From NCBI GenBank assembly GCA_020850785.1, contig JADZDZ010000204.1:1-5249 (forward strand): DNA of 5,249 nucleotides, given 5' to 3'. Positions within the stretch are counted from its first letter, which is position 1. Each line of letters begins with the position of its first letter. This document shows positions 1 to 5,249 of the stretch, one piece after another. Under the pieces are notes generated by a model, which saw only the letters and a list, made by a program, of their open reading frames with translations, searched no databases and was not told where the DNA came from. A program made the translations under genes and the position numbers. The DNA is from Candidatus Sumerlaeota bacterium (GTDB lineage Bacteria; Sumerlaeota; Sumerlaeia; SLMS01).

Positions 1-3000
1 CCCGCCTGCACGGACTTCACGTCATCCTTCACGCGGCGCAGCGACTTGATCTTGCCGCGCCAGATGATTGCACCGTCGCGCAAAAGGCGCGCGTGGTGGT
101 TGTTCTGCACGGTGCCCTCTTCGACGAAGCTGCCCGCGATGGAACCGATCTTCGAAACCTTGAAGACCTGAAGCACCTTCGCGCGCCCTTCCTCCTTTTC
201 CTGAAACTCCGGTGTCAGCATTCCCACCATCGCCTTCTCGATGTCTTCGAGCAGCGCGTAGATGATCTGGTACTTGCGGATATCGACGCCCAGTTCCTCG
301 CCGAGGTTCCGTGCCGCAGTGTCCACGCCCACGTTGAAGGCGAGCACGATCGCCTCCGAGGCATCCGCCAATTGCACGTCCGAGGGGGAAACCGCGCCCA
401 CGGCGGCGTGCAGGATTTTGATGAACACCTTGTCGCTCTTGATCTTGAGCAGCGCCGAACTGATCGCTTCCACGGAGCCCTGCACGTCCGCCTTCACGAT
501 GATGTTCAGCGTCAGCGAATTCTCCTCGCCGATGCGCTCCGCCAGATTGTCGAGGCTGATGTGCTGCTTCACGACCGCCTTGCGCTTCTTGCGGCGCTGC
601 AGACGGCGCTCCGCAATGGCGCGGGCCTCGCTCTCGTCCTCGGTGACGACGAATTTTTCGCCCGCGTCGGGGCTTCCGCTGAGGCCCAGAATTTCCACCG
701 GCGTTGCGGGACCGGCCTGCTCCAGCGGCTTGCCGTGGTCGTCACGCATTGCGCGGATGCGGCCGTGAACCGTGCCGCAAACAAACCCGTCGCCAATCCG
801 CAGCGTGCCGCGCTGCACCAGAACCGTTGCCGTCGCGCCGCGCAGCGGATCGACGTGCGATTCCACGATCGCGCCAATGGCGGAACGATCCGGATTCGCC
901 TTCAGTTCGAGGATTTCCGTCTGAAGCGCGATGTATTCCAGCAGCGAGTCAATGTTCTGGCCCGTCAGCGCGGAGACCGGAATCATGATCGTTTCGCCGC
1001 CGTATTCTTCCGCGACCAGTTCATACTTCATCAATTCCTGTTTCACGCGTTCCACGTTTGCGCCGGGAACGTCCACCTTGTTGATCGCGACCAGGATTGG
1101 AACCTTCGCCGCCTTCGCGTGGCTGATGGCTTCCACGGTCTGCGGCATCACGCCGTCATTCGCGGCAACCACAAGCACCACAAGGTCCGTTACGTTTGCA
1201 CCGCGCGAGCGCATTTCCGTGAACGCCTCGTGCCCCGGCGTATCAAGGAACACGATGTCGCCCTTCGGCGTGGAAACGTGGTAGGCACCAATGTGCTGTG
1301 TGATGCCACCGAATTCACCTGCGGCGACTTCCGCCTTGCGAATGCGATCCAGCAAGGAGGTCTTGCCGTGGTCCACGTGGCCCATGACGGTCACGATCGG
1401 CGGGCGCGGACGCAGGCTTTCCGGCGAATCCACATCGCTGATCAAGTCGGCAATGTCCGCATCATCGCCTTCGCGCTGGATGCTGATTTCGATTTCGAAT
1501 TCCATCGCCAGTTCTTCGGCCACGTCAGGATCGAGAAGCTGGTTAATGGTCATCATCTTGCCCATGCCGAACAGCTTTGCCATCACGTCGGTCAGCGAAA
1601 TGCCGCTGCGCGTGGCGAACTCGCCCACGGTGAAATCGCCGTGGAAAACGATCGCCTTCGGTCCCGTCTGCTCCGGGGCCGCGGTTTCGCGCTGATCACC
1701 ACTGCCACCGGTACGCTTGCGGGGCTTGGCGCGCCGCTCATTCATCCCATCAACGTTGAACAGTTGGCTGGGGCGAATCTTTTTCTTTCCATCATCGACA
1801 GCGGGCTTTCCGCCTTTGCGATTCTTCGCGGCGTTCGCCCCTTCCTCCGACCAGTTGCCTTCGCTTCCGCGCTCACGATCCTTTTCCGCGCCGGCCTTTG
1901 TCGGCTTCGCGCCGCGGCGCGCCTGAGTGCGCCGGAAATCGTCGGAAACATCGGACTGCAGGCCCTGCTCAACGAAGCTCTGCAAGTCTGCGCTGCGGGC
2001 GGGACGACCGTCGCCGGGACGACCGCCACCACCGGGGCGGCGATCCCCACCGGGACCACGCCCAAAACCTTCACGCCCTGCGCCGGGACCACCACCGGGG
2101 CCGCCGGTACGTGGAGGACGCGACCCATCATGCCGGGGCTGAAAACCACCGGGACCACGGCGTTCGCCGCCGGGACCACCGGGACGCCTGTCGCCACCGG
2201 GCCCGCCCGGTCCGCGACGATCGCCGCCGGGGCGGGGGCCCTGCTGCCCTTCACGATTGAAGGGAGGCCGGGAGCCGCCACCTTCGCGGTTGTAAGGCGG
2301 GCGCTGTCCCTGTCCTTCACGCGGCTGATACCCGCCGGGAACACCACGGGGAGGCCCGCCGGGGACTCGAGGCGGACCACCGGGGCCCGCTGAGCGATCA
2401 AAACCTTGAGGACGGCCGCCATAACCACCAGCGGGGGCGGAGCGCGGCGGATAACCTTGGGGAGGCGGACCGCCGGGACGCTGGTTCGGGAAACGGGGCG
2501 GTGTTGCAACGGGGCGCGGTGCATCGCCCGCCGGAGGCCGCGAAATTGTCTGTGCCGAGGGAGCTGCCACCGGGGGCACGGGAACCACGGGCGCGGCGGC
2601 GGCGACGGGAGGCGCCGCCGGGGGTGCTGCGGGTGCCGGAGTCGCTGCGACAGGAGTCGGTGCGGGAGCCGCGGGTGCAGGCGCTGCGGCGGCAGCGGCG
2701 GCGCGCTCGGCGCTCGCTTTCTTCGCCAGGGCTTCCTGCTCAGCTTGCTTCTGCGCGGCGGCAGCCGCTTCTGCAGCCTGACGGGCCGCTTCTTCCTGAC
2801 GGGCCACCTCCGCCTGACGACGGGCGATTTCCGCATCCATCTTGGCGCGGTTCGCCTCCGCCTTCGCGCGGCGTTCTTCCTCTTCCTTCTCGCGCTGGAT
2901 GCGATCGGCTTCGCGGCGGCGCTCTTCCTCCGCGCGGCGGCGCTTCTCATCCAGTTCCTTTTCGGCCTGATCCGTTTTTTGGCGGCGCAGGTCAAAGGAC

Positions 3001-3164
3001 GCAAGGATCTGCTTCGCAAGCTCCTGATCGAGGGCGCTGGCGGCATTCAGTTTCTTGGCGTAGGAGAGACCCTTCGCGCCAAATTCCTCCCGGCGAGCCT
3101 CAAGTTCTGCGATGATTTCCTTGTTCTCAACACCGAGAAGGTTGGCGACTTCCTTTAACTGCAT
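1..3164 (-). CDS. infB: Translation initiation factor IF-2 (C-terminal end beyond the window)
   Basis: IF-2 is the cytoplasmic GTPase that brings fMet-tRNA to the 30S subunit and promotes 50S joining. The minus strand reads open for 1054 codons from ATG at 3164 and runs off the window without a stop. Residues 1-53 (starting MQLKEVANLLGVENKEI) resemble an IF2_N domain. Residues 62-155 are a charged, probably helical stretch, 156-205 are Ala/Pro-rich, 206-390 are Gly/Pro/Arg-rich, and 391-504 form a basic linker. A second IF2_N-like module lies at about 505-560. The G domain is complete: G1 GHVDHGKT 595-602, G2 around T622, G3 DTPGH 641-645, G4 NKVD 695-698, G5 SAL 731-733. Domains II, III and the fMet-tRNA-binding domain follow; the last visible part contains SLRRVKDDVKSVQAG. 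By comparison with E. coli IF-2, about 30 residues are missing. The G domain starts about 200 residues later than in E. coli because of the long N-terminal insert. The start is supported by a GGAG ribosome site five bases upstream. The identity is not in doubt. Confidence 0.98.
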   Translation of the reverse strand, partial: MQLKEVANLLGVENKEIIAELEARREEFGAKGLSYAKKLNAASALDQELAKQILASFDLRRQKTDQAEKELDEKRRRAEEERRREADRIQREKEEEERRAKAEANRAKMDAEIARRQAEVARQEEAARQAAEAAAAAQKQAEQEALAKKASAERAAAAAAAPAPAAPAPTPVAATPAPAAPPAAPPVAAAAPVVPVPPVAAPSAQTISRPPAGDAPRPVATPPRFPNQRPGGPPPQGYPPRSAPAGGYGGRPQGFDRSAGPGGPPRVPGGPPRGVPGGYQPREGQGQRPPYNREGGGSRPPFNREGQQGPRPGGDRRGPGGPGGDRRPGGPGGERRGPGGFQPRHDGSRPPRTGGPGGGPGAGREGFGRGPGGDRRPGGGGRPGDGRPARSADLQSFVEQGLQSDVSDDFRRTQARRGAKPTKAGAEKDRERGSEGNWSEEGANAAKNRKGGKPAVDDGKKKIRPSQLFNVDGMNERRAKPRKRTGGSGDQRETAAPEQTGPKAIVFHGDFTVGEFATRSGISLTDVMAKLFGMGKMMTINQLLDPDVAEELAMEFEIEISIQREGDDADIADLISDVDSPESLRPRPPIVTVMGHVDHGKTSLLDRIRKAEVAAGEFGGITQHIGAYHVSTPKGDIVFLDTPGHEAFTEMRSRGANVTDLVVLVVAANDGVMPQTVEAISHAKAAKVPILVAINKVDVPGANVERVKQELMKYELVAEEYGGETIMIPVSALTGQNIDSLLEYIALQTEILELKANPDRSAIGAIVESHVDPLRGATATVLVQRGTLRIGDGFVCGTVHGRIRAMRDDHGKPLEQAGPATPVEILGLSGSPDAGEKFVVTEDESEARAIAERRLQRRKKRKAVVKQHISLDNLAERIGEENSLTLNIIVKADVQGSVEAISSALLKIKSDKVFIKILHAAVGAVSPSDVQLADASEAIVLAFNVGVDTAARNLGEELGVDIRKYQIIYALLEDIEKAMVGMLTPEFQEKEEGRAKVLQVFKVSKIGSIAGSFVEEGTVQNNHHARLLRDGAIIWRGKIKSLRRVKDDVKSVQA
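1995..2549 (-). repeat. Gly/Pro/Arg-rich repeat region within infB
   Basis: Codons 206-390 encode a degenerate low-complexity tract. Visible units are RPP(Y/F)NREG twice (about 289-305) and GPGG(D/E)RR-type units several times (about 311-380), mixed with PPRG and RPGG variants. At DNA level this gives a run of related CCACCGGGACCACG-like words on the plus strand. The reading frame stays open throughout, so it is a coding repeat and not a broken gene. Low-complexity extensions between IF2_N and the G domain occur in IF-2 of several phyla. The Arg/Gly content resembles RNA-binding RGG tracts, which is an inference only. The length is likely to vary among relatives. Confidence 0.8.
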
Positions 3165-3169
3165 ACTGG

Positions 3170-3173
3170 CTCC
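3170..3173 (-). promoter_or_regulatory. Ribosome binding site of infB
   Basis: On the minus strand GGAG lies five bases before the ATG at 3164, within ACGGAGCCAGT-ATG. This matches a Shine-Dalgarno core at good spacing. It supports the chosen start, which also yields a correct IF2_N-type N-terminus. Confidence 0.7.
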
Positions 3174-3189
3174 GTCCGCGTATTGCGGC

Positions 3190-3230
3190 TAAACAACAAA
3201 TCGCCTCCCCGCAAAAACATTGGGGAGCGA
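3190..3230 (-). terminator. Terminator-like hairpin in the infB leader (possible attenuator)
   Basis: Read on the minus strand, TCGCTCCCC (3230-3222) can pair with GGGGA-g-GCGA (3210-3201), giving nine base pairs with one bulged G and an 11-base T-rich loop. TTTGTTGTTT follows at once, a T-rich tail as in intrinsic terminators. No T tract follows on the plus strand, so the signal points toward infB. It ends about 25 bases before the infB start codon, and no minus-strand gene lies upstream in the window for it to terminate. It could therefore be an attenuator in the infB 5' leader or a chance structure. Confidence 0.45.
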
Positions 3231-3240
3231 TTGGTCCCTG
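3222..3240 (-). repeat. Shared 19-base element, infB-side copy
   Basis: The minus strand reads CAGGGACCAATCGCTCCCC here. It matches the protease-side element at 3578-3596 at 16 of 19 positions, with a perfect GACCAATCG core of nine bases. It lies 57 bases before the infB ATG in the same orientation as the gene. Its last nine bases are also the left arm of the terminator-like hairpin. It may be a binding site or a shared promoter/leader element; function is unknown. Confidence 0.45.
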
Positions 3241-3264
3241 GGGGATTGTCGCATCGCTACAGGC

Positions 3265-3281
3265 CGGGGCGCGTGGCCCCG
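3265..3281. other. Short GC hairpin
   Basis: CGGGGC (3265-3270) and GCCCCG (3276-3281) form a perfect six-base-pair inverted repeat around a five-base loop. No T tract follows on either strand, so it is not an intrinsic terminator. It may be an operator or part of a structured infB leader; chance is also possible in GC-rich DNA. Confidence 0.3.
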
Positions 3282-3409
3282 CAACGGCGGAATCCCGGCA
3301 GAGAGGATGGGGAGAATCGCATTTCCCGCCTTCCCCCCGTCAAGGCTTATCGCCCCGCGCTGCGGCCTCCCGGCTCCAATGCCCTCATCAACCCGCCTGT
3401 TTTCACAAT

Positions 3410-3434
3410 CCCCGCCCTCTCCAGCCCCCTTCCC
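3410..3434 (-). promoter_or_regulatory. Putative G-quadruplex motif upstream of infB
   Basis: The minus strand carries four G runs of 3, 5, 3 and 4 with loops of 2 (AA), 7 (CTGGAGA) and 1 (C), which fits the usual G3+N1-7 quadruplex pattern. The plus strand is the matching C-run tract. It lies about 245 bases before the infB ATG, on the infB sense strand, so it would be in the mRNA if transcription starts further upstream. It is the same motif class as known regulatory quadruplexes, but formation is untested. Confidence 0.4.
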
Positions 3435-3498
3435 AAACGGCATTGCCTTGCGGAAATGATTGACTGTTTTCCCTCCTATAAGCTCGGTTCGGCACGCG

Positions 3499-3517
3499 GA
3501 AGTTTGTGGCGAACTTC
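3499..3517 (+). promoter_or_regulatory. Hairpin or operator-like inverted repeat upstream of the protease gene
   Basis: GAAGTTTG and CGAACTTC flank a TGG loop. Six outer positions (GAAGTT/AACTTC) are perfect complements, and in RNA a U-G wobble plus a G-C pair extend this to eight pairs. It lies about 126 bases before the protease ATG. Its interior GTTTGTGGCG recurs as GTTTGTAGCG at 3540-3549. It could be an operator or a leader hairpin. Confidence 0.3.
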
Positions 3518-3539
3518 TGAACAGGGACCCCGTACCCCC

Positions 3540-3549
3540 GTTTGTAGCG
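3540..3549 (+). repeat. Direct-repeat partner GTTTGTAGCG
   Basis: This decamer differs by one base from GTTTGTGGCG at 3502-3511, 38 bases earlier (start to start). Two similar words on the same strand in a promoter region may be paired protein binding sites. The match is short enough that chance cannot be excluded. Confidence 0.25.
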
Positions 3550-3568
3550 GAAAATCGGGATTTTTTCC
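3549..3568 (+). other. AT-rich inverted repeat
   Basis: GGAAAA (3549-3554) and TTTTCC (3563-3568) are perfect complements around an eight-base interior. A T/C-rich stretch follows to about 3578. The stem is A-T dominated and weak, and no plus-strand gene lies upstream for it to terminate. It may mark the easily melted part of the protease promoter or leader. Confidence 0.25.
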
Positions 3569-3577
3569 TCCTCTTTT

Positions 3578-3596
3578 CAGAGACCAATCGTTCGCC
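3578..3596 (+). repeat. Shared 19-base element, protease-side copy
   Basis: The plus strand reads CAGAGACCAATCGTTCGCC, matching the infB-side element at 16 of 19 positions in the orientation of its own gene. It ends 47 bases before the protease ATG, against 57 bases for the infB copy. The mirrored placement is what draws attention to it. No function is assigned. Confidence 0.45.
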
Positions 3597-3626
3597 CGGA
3601 CCACACACTTCTCCGTGGAGATGACC

Positions 3627-3633
3627 GGAAGGG
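3627..3633 (+). promoter_or_regulatory. Probable ribosome binding site of the protease gene
   Basis: GGAAGGG lies ten bases before the ATG at 3644. It is purine-rich and close to the Shine-Dalgarno consensus, with slightly long spacing. The earlier ATG at 3621 is in a different frame, so this site supports the 3644 start. Confidence 0.5.
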
Positions 3634-3643
3634 TCTTTGGCAG

Positions 3644-5249
3644 ATGGTTTTTCGTTGGTTTGTTTTTCTGGCGGCTTGGGTGCTCATCGCTCCCGCATTC
3701 GTCTTTGCGCAGGAACACGGGCAGGACGCCCAGTGCATCATCGTCGGTGATACCGCCGCCACTCTGGCGCCGGGCCTTGACGAAAAGGAAGCGCGCGCGG
3801 CCCTCGCCACGCTTCCCACCGGCAGCGAGGACAAGTACTTCCTCAACGGCCGTTGGACGCGCACCGCAACCAACGCCACGGTGAATCCCCGCACCCCCTT
3901 CACCCTCACCTACAGCTTCGTTCCCGATGGCACGCTGGCGACCGCCAGTGGCCAGACCGGCGTCAGTTCCTTTTTCGCAACAACCAACGCGCAGTTCCCC
4001 GGCGGCAGCAGCGCCTTCAAGGACCTTGTGCGGCAGGCGCTGGAGGAATGGGGGAATCTGTCGGGAATCACCTACGTCGAAACCGTGGACGATGGCGCCC
4101 CCCTGCCTTCCAGCGCGGGCCAGCTTGGCGTTCGTGGTGACGTGCGCATTTCCATGTACGGATTCGGCGGCAACAACAACGGCTTCCTCGCCTTCAACAG
4201 TTTTCCCAATCAGGGCGATCTGGTGATGAACGCGAACTACATGCAGATTTGGTACGCCGTTCCCACGAATAATTTCCGCCGCCTTCGCAACACCGTCGCC
4301 CATGAACATGGCCATGGCCTTGGCTTCAGCCACGTCATCCCCCTCAACACCACGAAGCTGATGGAATCCACCATCACGGATTTTTACGACGGCCTTACGG
4401 AAGACGAAAAGCGCGGCCTGCCACGGCAGTATGGCGATTGGGCGGAGGTGAACGACACCATCGAGACCGCGCGCAACCTTGGTGCATTGCAGCAACCCAA
4501 CAGCAACGGTGCCGTTTTCACCACTGTTCAGAACCTTGCGTTGGAAGGGTTCGGCGCGAACGACTTCTATCGGTTCAATATCCCCGGATTCACCCGCCTC
4601 ACTGTACGGGCGATTCCCCTCGGAACCACCTACCAGTCGGGACCATCCGGCGGATCGGTCGCCACGATTGACGCCCTCCGCATTCAGAACCTGCGGCTGG
4701 AAATTTTTTCCCCCAACGGCACCATCCTTCAAACCGCCGGTTCCGCACCGAGCGGCTCCCCGGAGGAAATTTCCAACTTTCTACTGGTGGAGCCGGGCGG
4801 CTACCACGTGCGCGTTTCCGCCACTGATGGCGCGGACGATGTGCAACGCTACGAGTTGCAGCTTGGCTACACCTTCGAGCCGGCGGCAACGATCACCCTC
4901 TCGCGCCAGACCATCAGCGCGCAGGCACTGCTCGGTCAGAATGCTGCGGACACAACCTTGGGAATTCGTAACACGGGGCAGGGGAATCTTGATTTCAGCG
5001 TCGCATCGGACGTTCCATGGATGTCCGCCGATCCGGCGACAGGCCGCGCCACCACCAGCGAAATCCTGACGACGATTCACTTCGCAACGTCGTCGCTGGC
5101 AGCAGGCGACTACACGGGACACCTTACGGTTTCCGCGCCGAACGCCACGAACGCGCCGCAAGTCGTGACCGTCAGCCTGCGCGTCGCACCGCCGACCCTC
5201 TCCGTCGACAAGCCATCGCTGAACCTCCTCATCGCGCCCGGCAAGAACG
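3644..5249 (+). CDS. Secreted matrixin-type zinc metalloprotease with PPC-like and BACON-like domains (C-terminus beyond the window)
   Basis: This gene encodes a predicted exported zinc endopeptidase; 535 codons are visible and no stop is reached. Residues 1-22 form a Sec signal peptide: Arg4, a hydrophobic core, and an AFVFA end with likely cleavage before Gln23. The catalytic domain spans about 85-262. It has the metzincin zinc site HEHGHGLGFSH (His220, Glu221 as catalytic base, His224, Gly227, His230) and a Met-turn KLMES with Met240. Residues 268-410, beginning EVNDTIETARNLG, resemble a pre-peptidase C-terminal (PPC) domain, often found in secreted proteases. About 415-512 is a BACON-like beta domain (includes VPWMSADPATG), and a second similar domain starts near 518 (PTLSVDKPSLNL). 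The only cysteine is Cys31, just after the signal peptide. The start is fixed by the signal peptide and a GGAAGGG ribosome site. The substrate is unknown. It is divergent from infB and no partner gene is visible. Family assignment is confident; the exact domain borders are estimates. Confidence 0.92.
   Translation, partial: MVFRWFVFLAAWVLIAPAFVFAQEHGQDAQCIIVGDTAATLAPGLDEKEARAALATLPTGSEDKYFLNGRWTRTATNATVNPRTPFTLTYSFVPDGTLATASGQTGVSSFFATTNAQFPGGSSAFKDLVRQALEEWGNLSGITYVETVDDGAPLPSSAGQLGVRGDVRISMYGFGGNNNGFLAFNSFPNQGDLVMNANYMQIWYAVPTNNFRRLRNTVAHEHGHGLGFSHVIPLNTTKLMESTITDFYDGLTEDEKRGLPRQYGDWAEVNDTIETARNLGALQQPNSNGAVFTTVQNLALEGFGANDFYRFNIPGFTRLTVRAIPLGTTYQSGPSGGSVATIDALRIQNLRLEIFSPNGTILQTAGSAPSGSPEEISNFLLVEPGGYHVRVSATDGADDVQRYELQLGYTFEPAATITLSRQTISAQALLGQNAADTTLGIRNTGQGNLDFSVASDVPWMSADPATGRATTSEILTTIHFATSSLAAGDYTGHLTVSAPNATNAPQVVTVSLRVAPPTLSVDKPSLNLLIAPGKN

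Larger units (their letters stand above)
3165..3643. other. Divergent intergenic region between infB and the metalloprotease gene
   Basis: These 479 bases separate the two start codons and should contain both promoters. I found no tRNA or credible coding sequence. Frames open here on either strand give Arg/Pro/Ser-rich, motif-free translations and overlap the structured elements. The plus strand is strongly pyrimidine-rich from about 3320 to 3440. An AT-rich island follows at 3549-3580, which stands out from the GC-rich surroundings. Candidate regulatory elements are listed separately. No sigma70-type promoter with proper spacing could be assigned to either gene. Confidence 0.75.

Noticed and set aside
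93..2393. A plus-strand frame open for 766 codons opposite infB
   Set aside because: It is antisense to the well-matched IF-2 coding sequence, and its translation is rich in His, Arg and Ala without recognisable motifs. The high GC content and the Gly/Pro/Arg codons of infB remove stop codons from the other strand.
1742..3046. A minus-strand 434-codon frame inside infB in another phase
   Set aside because: The translation is Arg/Pro/Ala-rich with no domain, and the true infB frame covers it entirely with domain-level matches.
2406..3158. A 250-codon plus-strand frame with a Cys/Arg/Gly-rich then Leu/Phe-rich translation
   Set aside because: It is the antisense shadow of the infB repeat and coiled region; the apparent cysteine and leucine patterns come from complemented Ala, Pro and Glu/Lys/Arg codons.
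3313..3344. TTGACG on the minus strand with GATTCT downstream, a possible infB promoter
   Set aside because: The -10 match is only three of six bases and the spacer is about 20 bases, too weak to call.
3460..3482. TTGACT followed by TATAAG, a possible sigma70 promoter for the protease
   Set aside because: The hexamers look good individually, but the spacer is only 11 bases where about 17 is needed. TATAAG may still act as a -10 element with a different upstream box, so it is not listed as a promoter.
3189..3608. A 139-codon minus-strand frame in the intergenic region
   Set aside because: The composition is irregular and motif-free. The frame spans the G-run tract, the GC hairpin and most of the terminator-like hairpin, so it is better explained as non-coding.
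3165..3643. A tRNA or other known small RNA gene in the intergenic region
   Set aside because: I found no T-loop-like TTCRANNC with matching acceptor arms on either strand, and no known RNA family could be recognised by eye.
3183..3884. A 233-codon plus-strand frame crossing from the intergenic region into the protease gene
   Set aside because: It overlaps the signal peptide and N-terminal part of the protease in another phase, and its translation is Pro/Arg/Ser-rich with no motif.
3476..4732. A minus-strand 418-codon frame opposite the protease
   Set aside because: It is antisense to the signal peptide, zinc site and PPC-like domain of the protease, which are clear protein features; its own translation shows no motif.

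Overview
The window holds two divergently transcribed genes, both cut by a window edge, with a 479-base non-coding region between them. The DNA is GC-rich, and the C-rich plus strand over positions 1-3164 is the template side of a minus-strand gene. A typical bacterial IF-2 together with a Sec-exported, multi-domain metalloprotease points to a bacterium that exports large proteins. The protease style (matrixin, then pre-peptidase C-terminal-like domain, then BACON-like beta domains) suggests a Planctomycetes-, Verrucomicrobia- or Sumerlaeota-like lineage. That placement is a low-confidence inference, because no rRNA or lineage marker was compared.

Left part (1-3164, minus strand): infB, encoding translation initiation factor IF-2. 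It covers 1054 complete codons and lacks only about 30 C-terminal residues. The G domain and C-terminal domains look standard. The N-terminal half is very long: a charged helical stretch, an Ala/Pro tract and a Gly/Pro/Arg-rich repeat region separate two IF2_N-like modules. Several long frames are open on the opposite strand here, but they are composition shadows.

Middle (3165-3643): a divergent regulatory region with no convincing gene. It carries a terminator-like hairpin in the infB leader, a GC hairpin, a G-quadruplex-type motif on the infB sense strand, and an imperfect hairpin with an associated direct repeat on the protease side. It also holds a 19-base element (16/19 identical) found once ahead of each gene, in each gene's own orientation and at similar distance from the start codon.

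Right part (3644-5249, plus strand): the N-terminal 535 residues of a secreted matrixin-type zinc metalloprotease. It has a clean signal peptide, an intact HExxHxxGxxH zinc site, a Met-turn methionine, a PPC-like domain, one BACON-like beta domain and the start of a second.

The two genes have no evident shared pathway; they share only the divergent intergenic region. infB has no gene upstream in its own direction within the window, so any nusA-infB linkage is broken at this point. No convincing new multi-gene system is visible. The most unusual features lie in the intergenic region.
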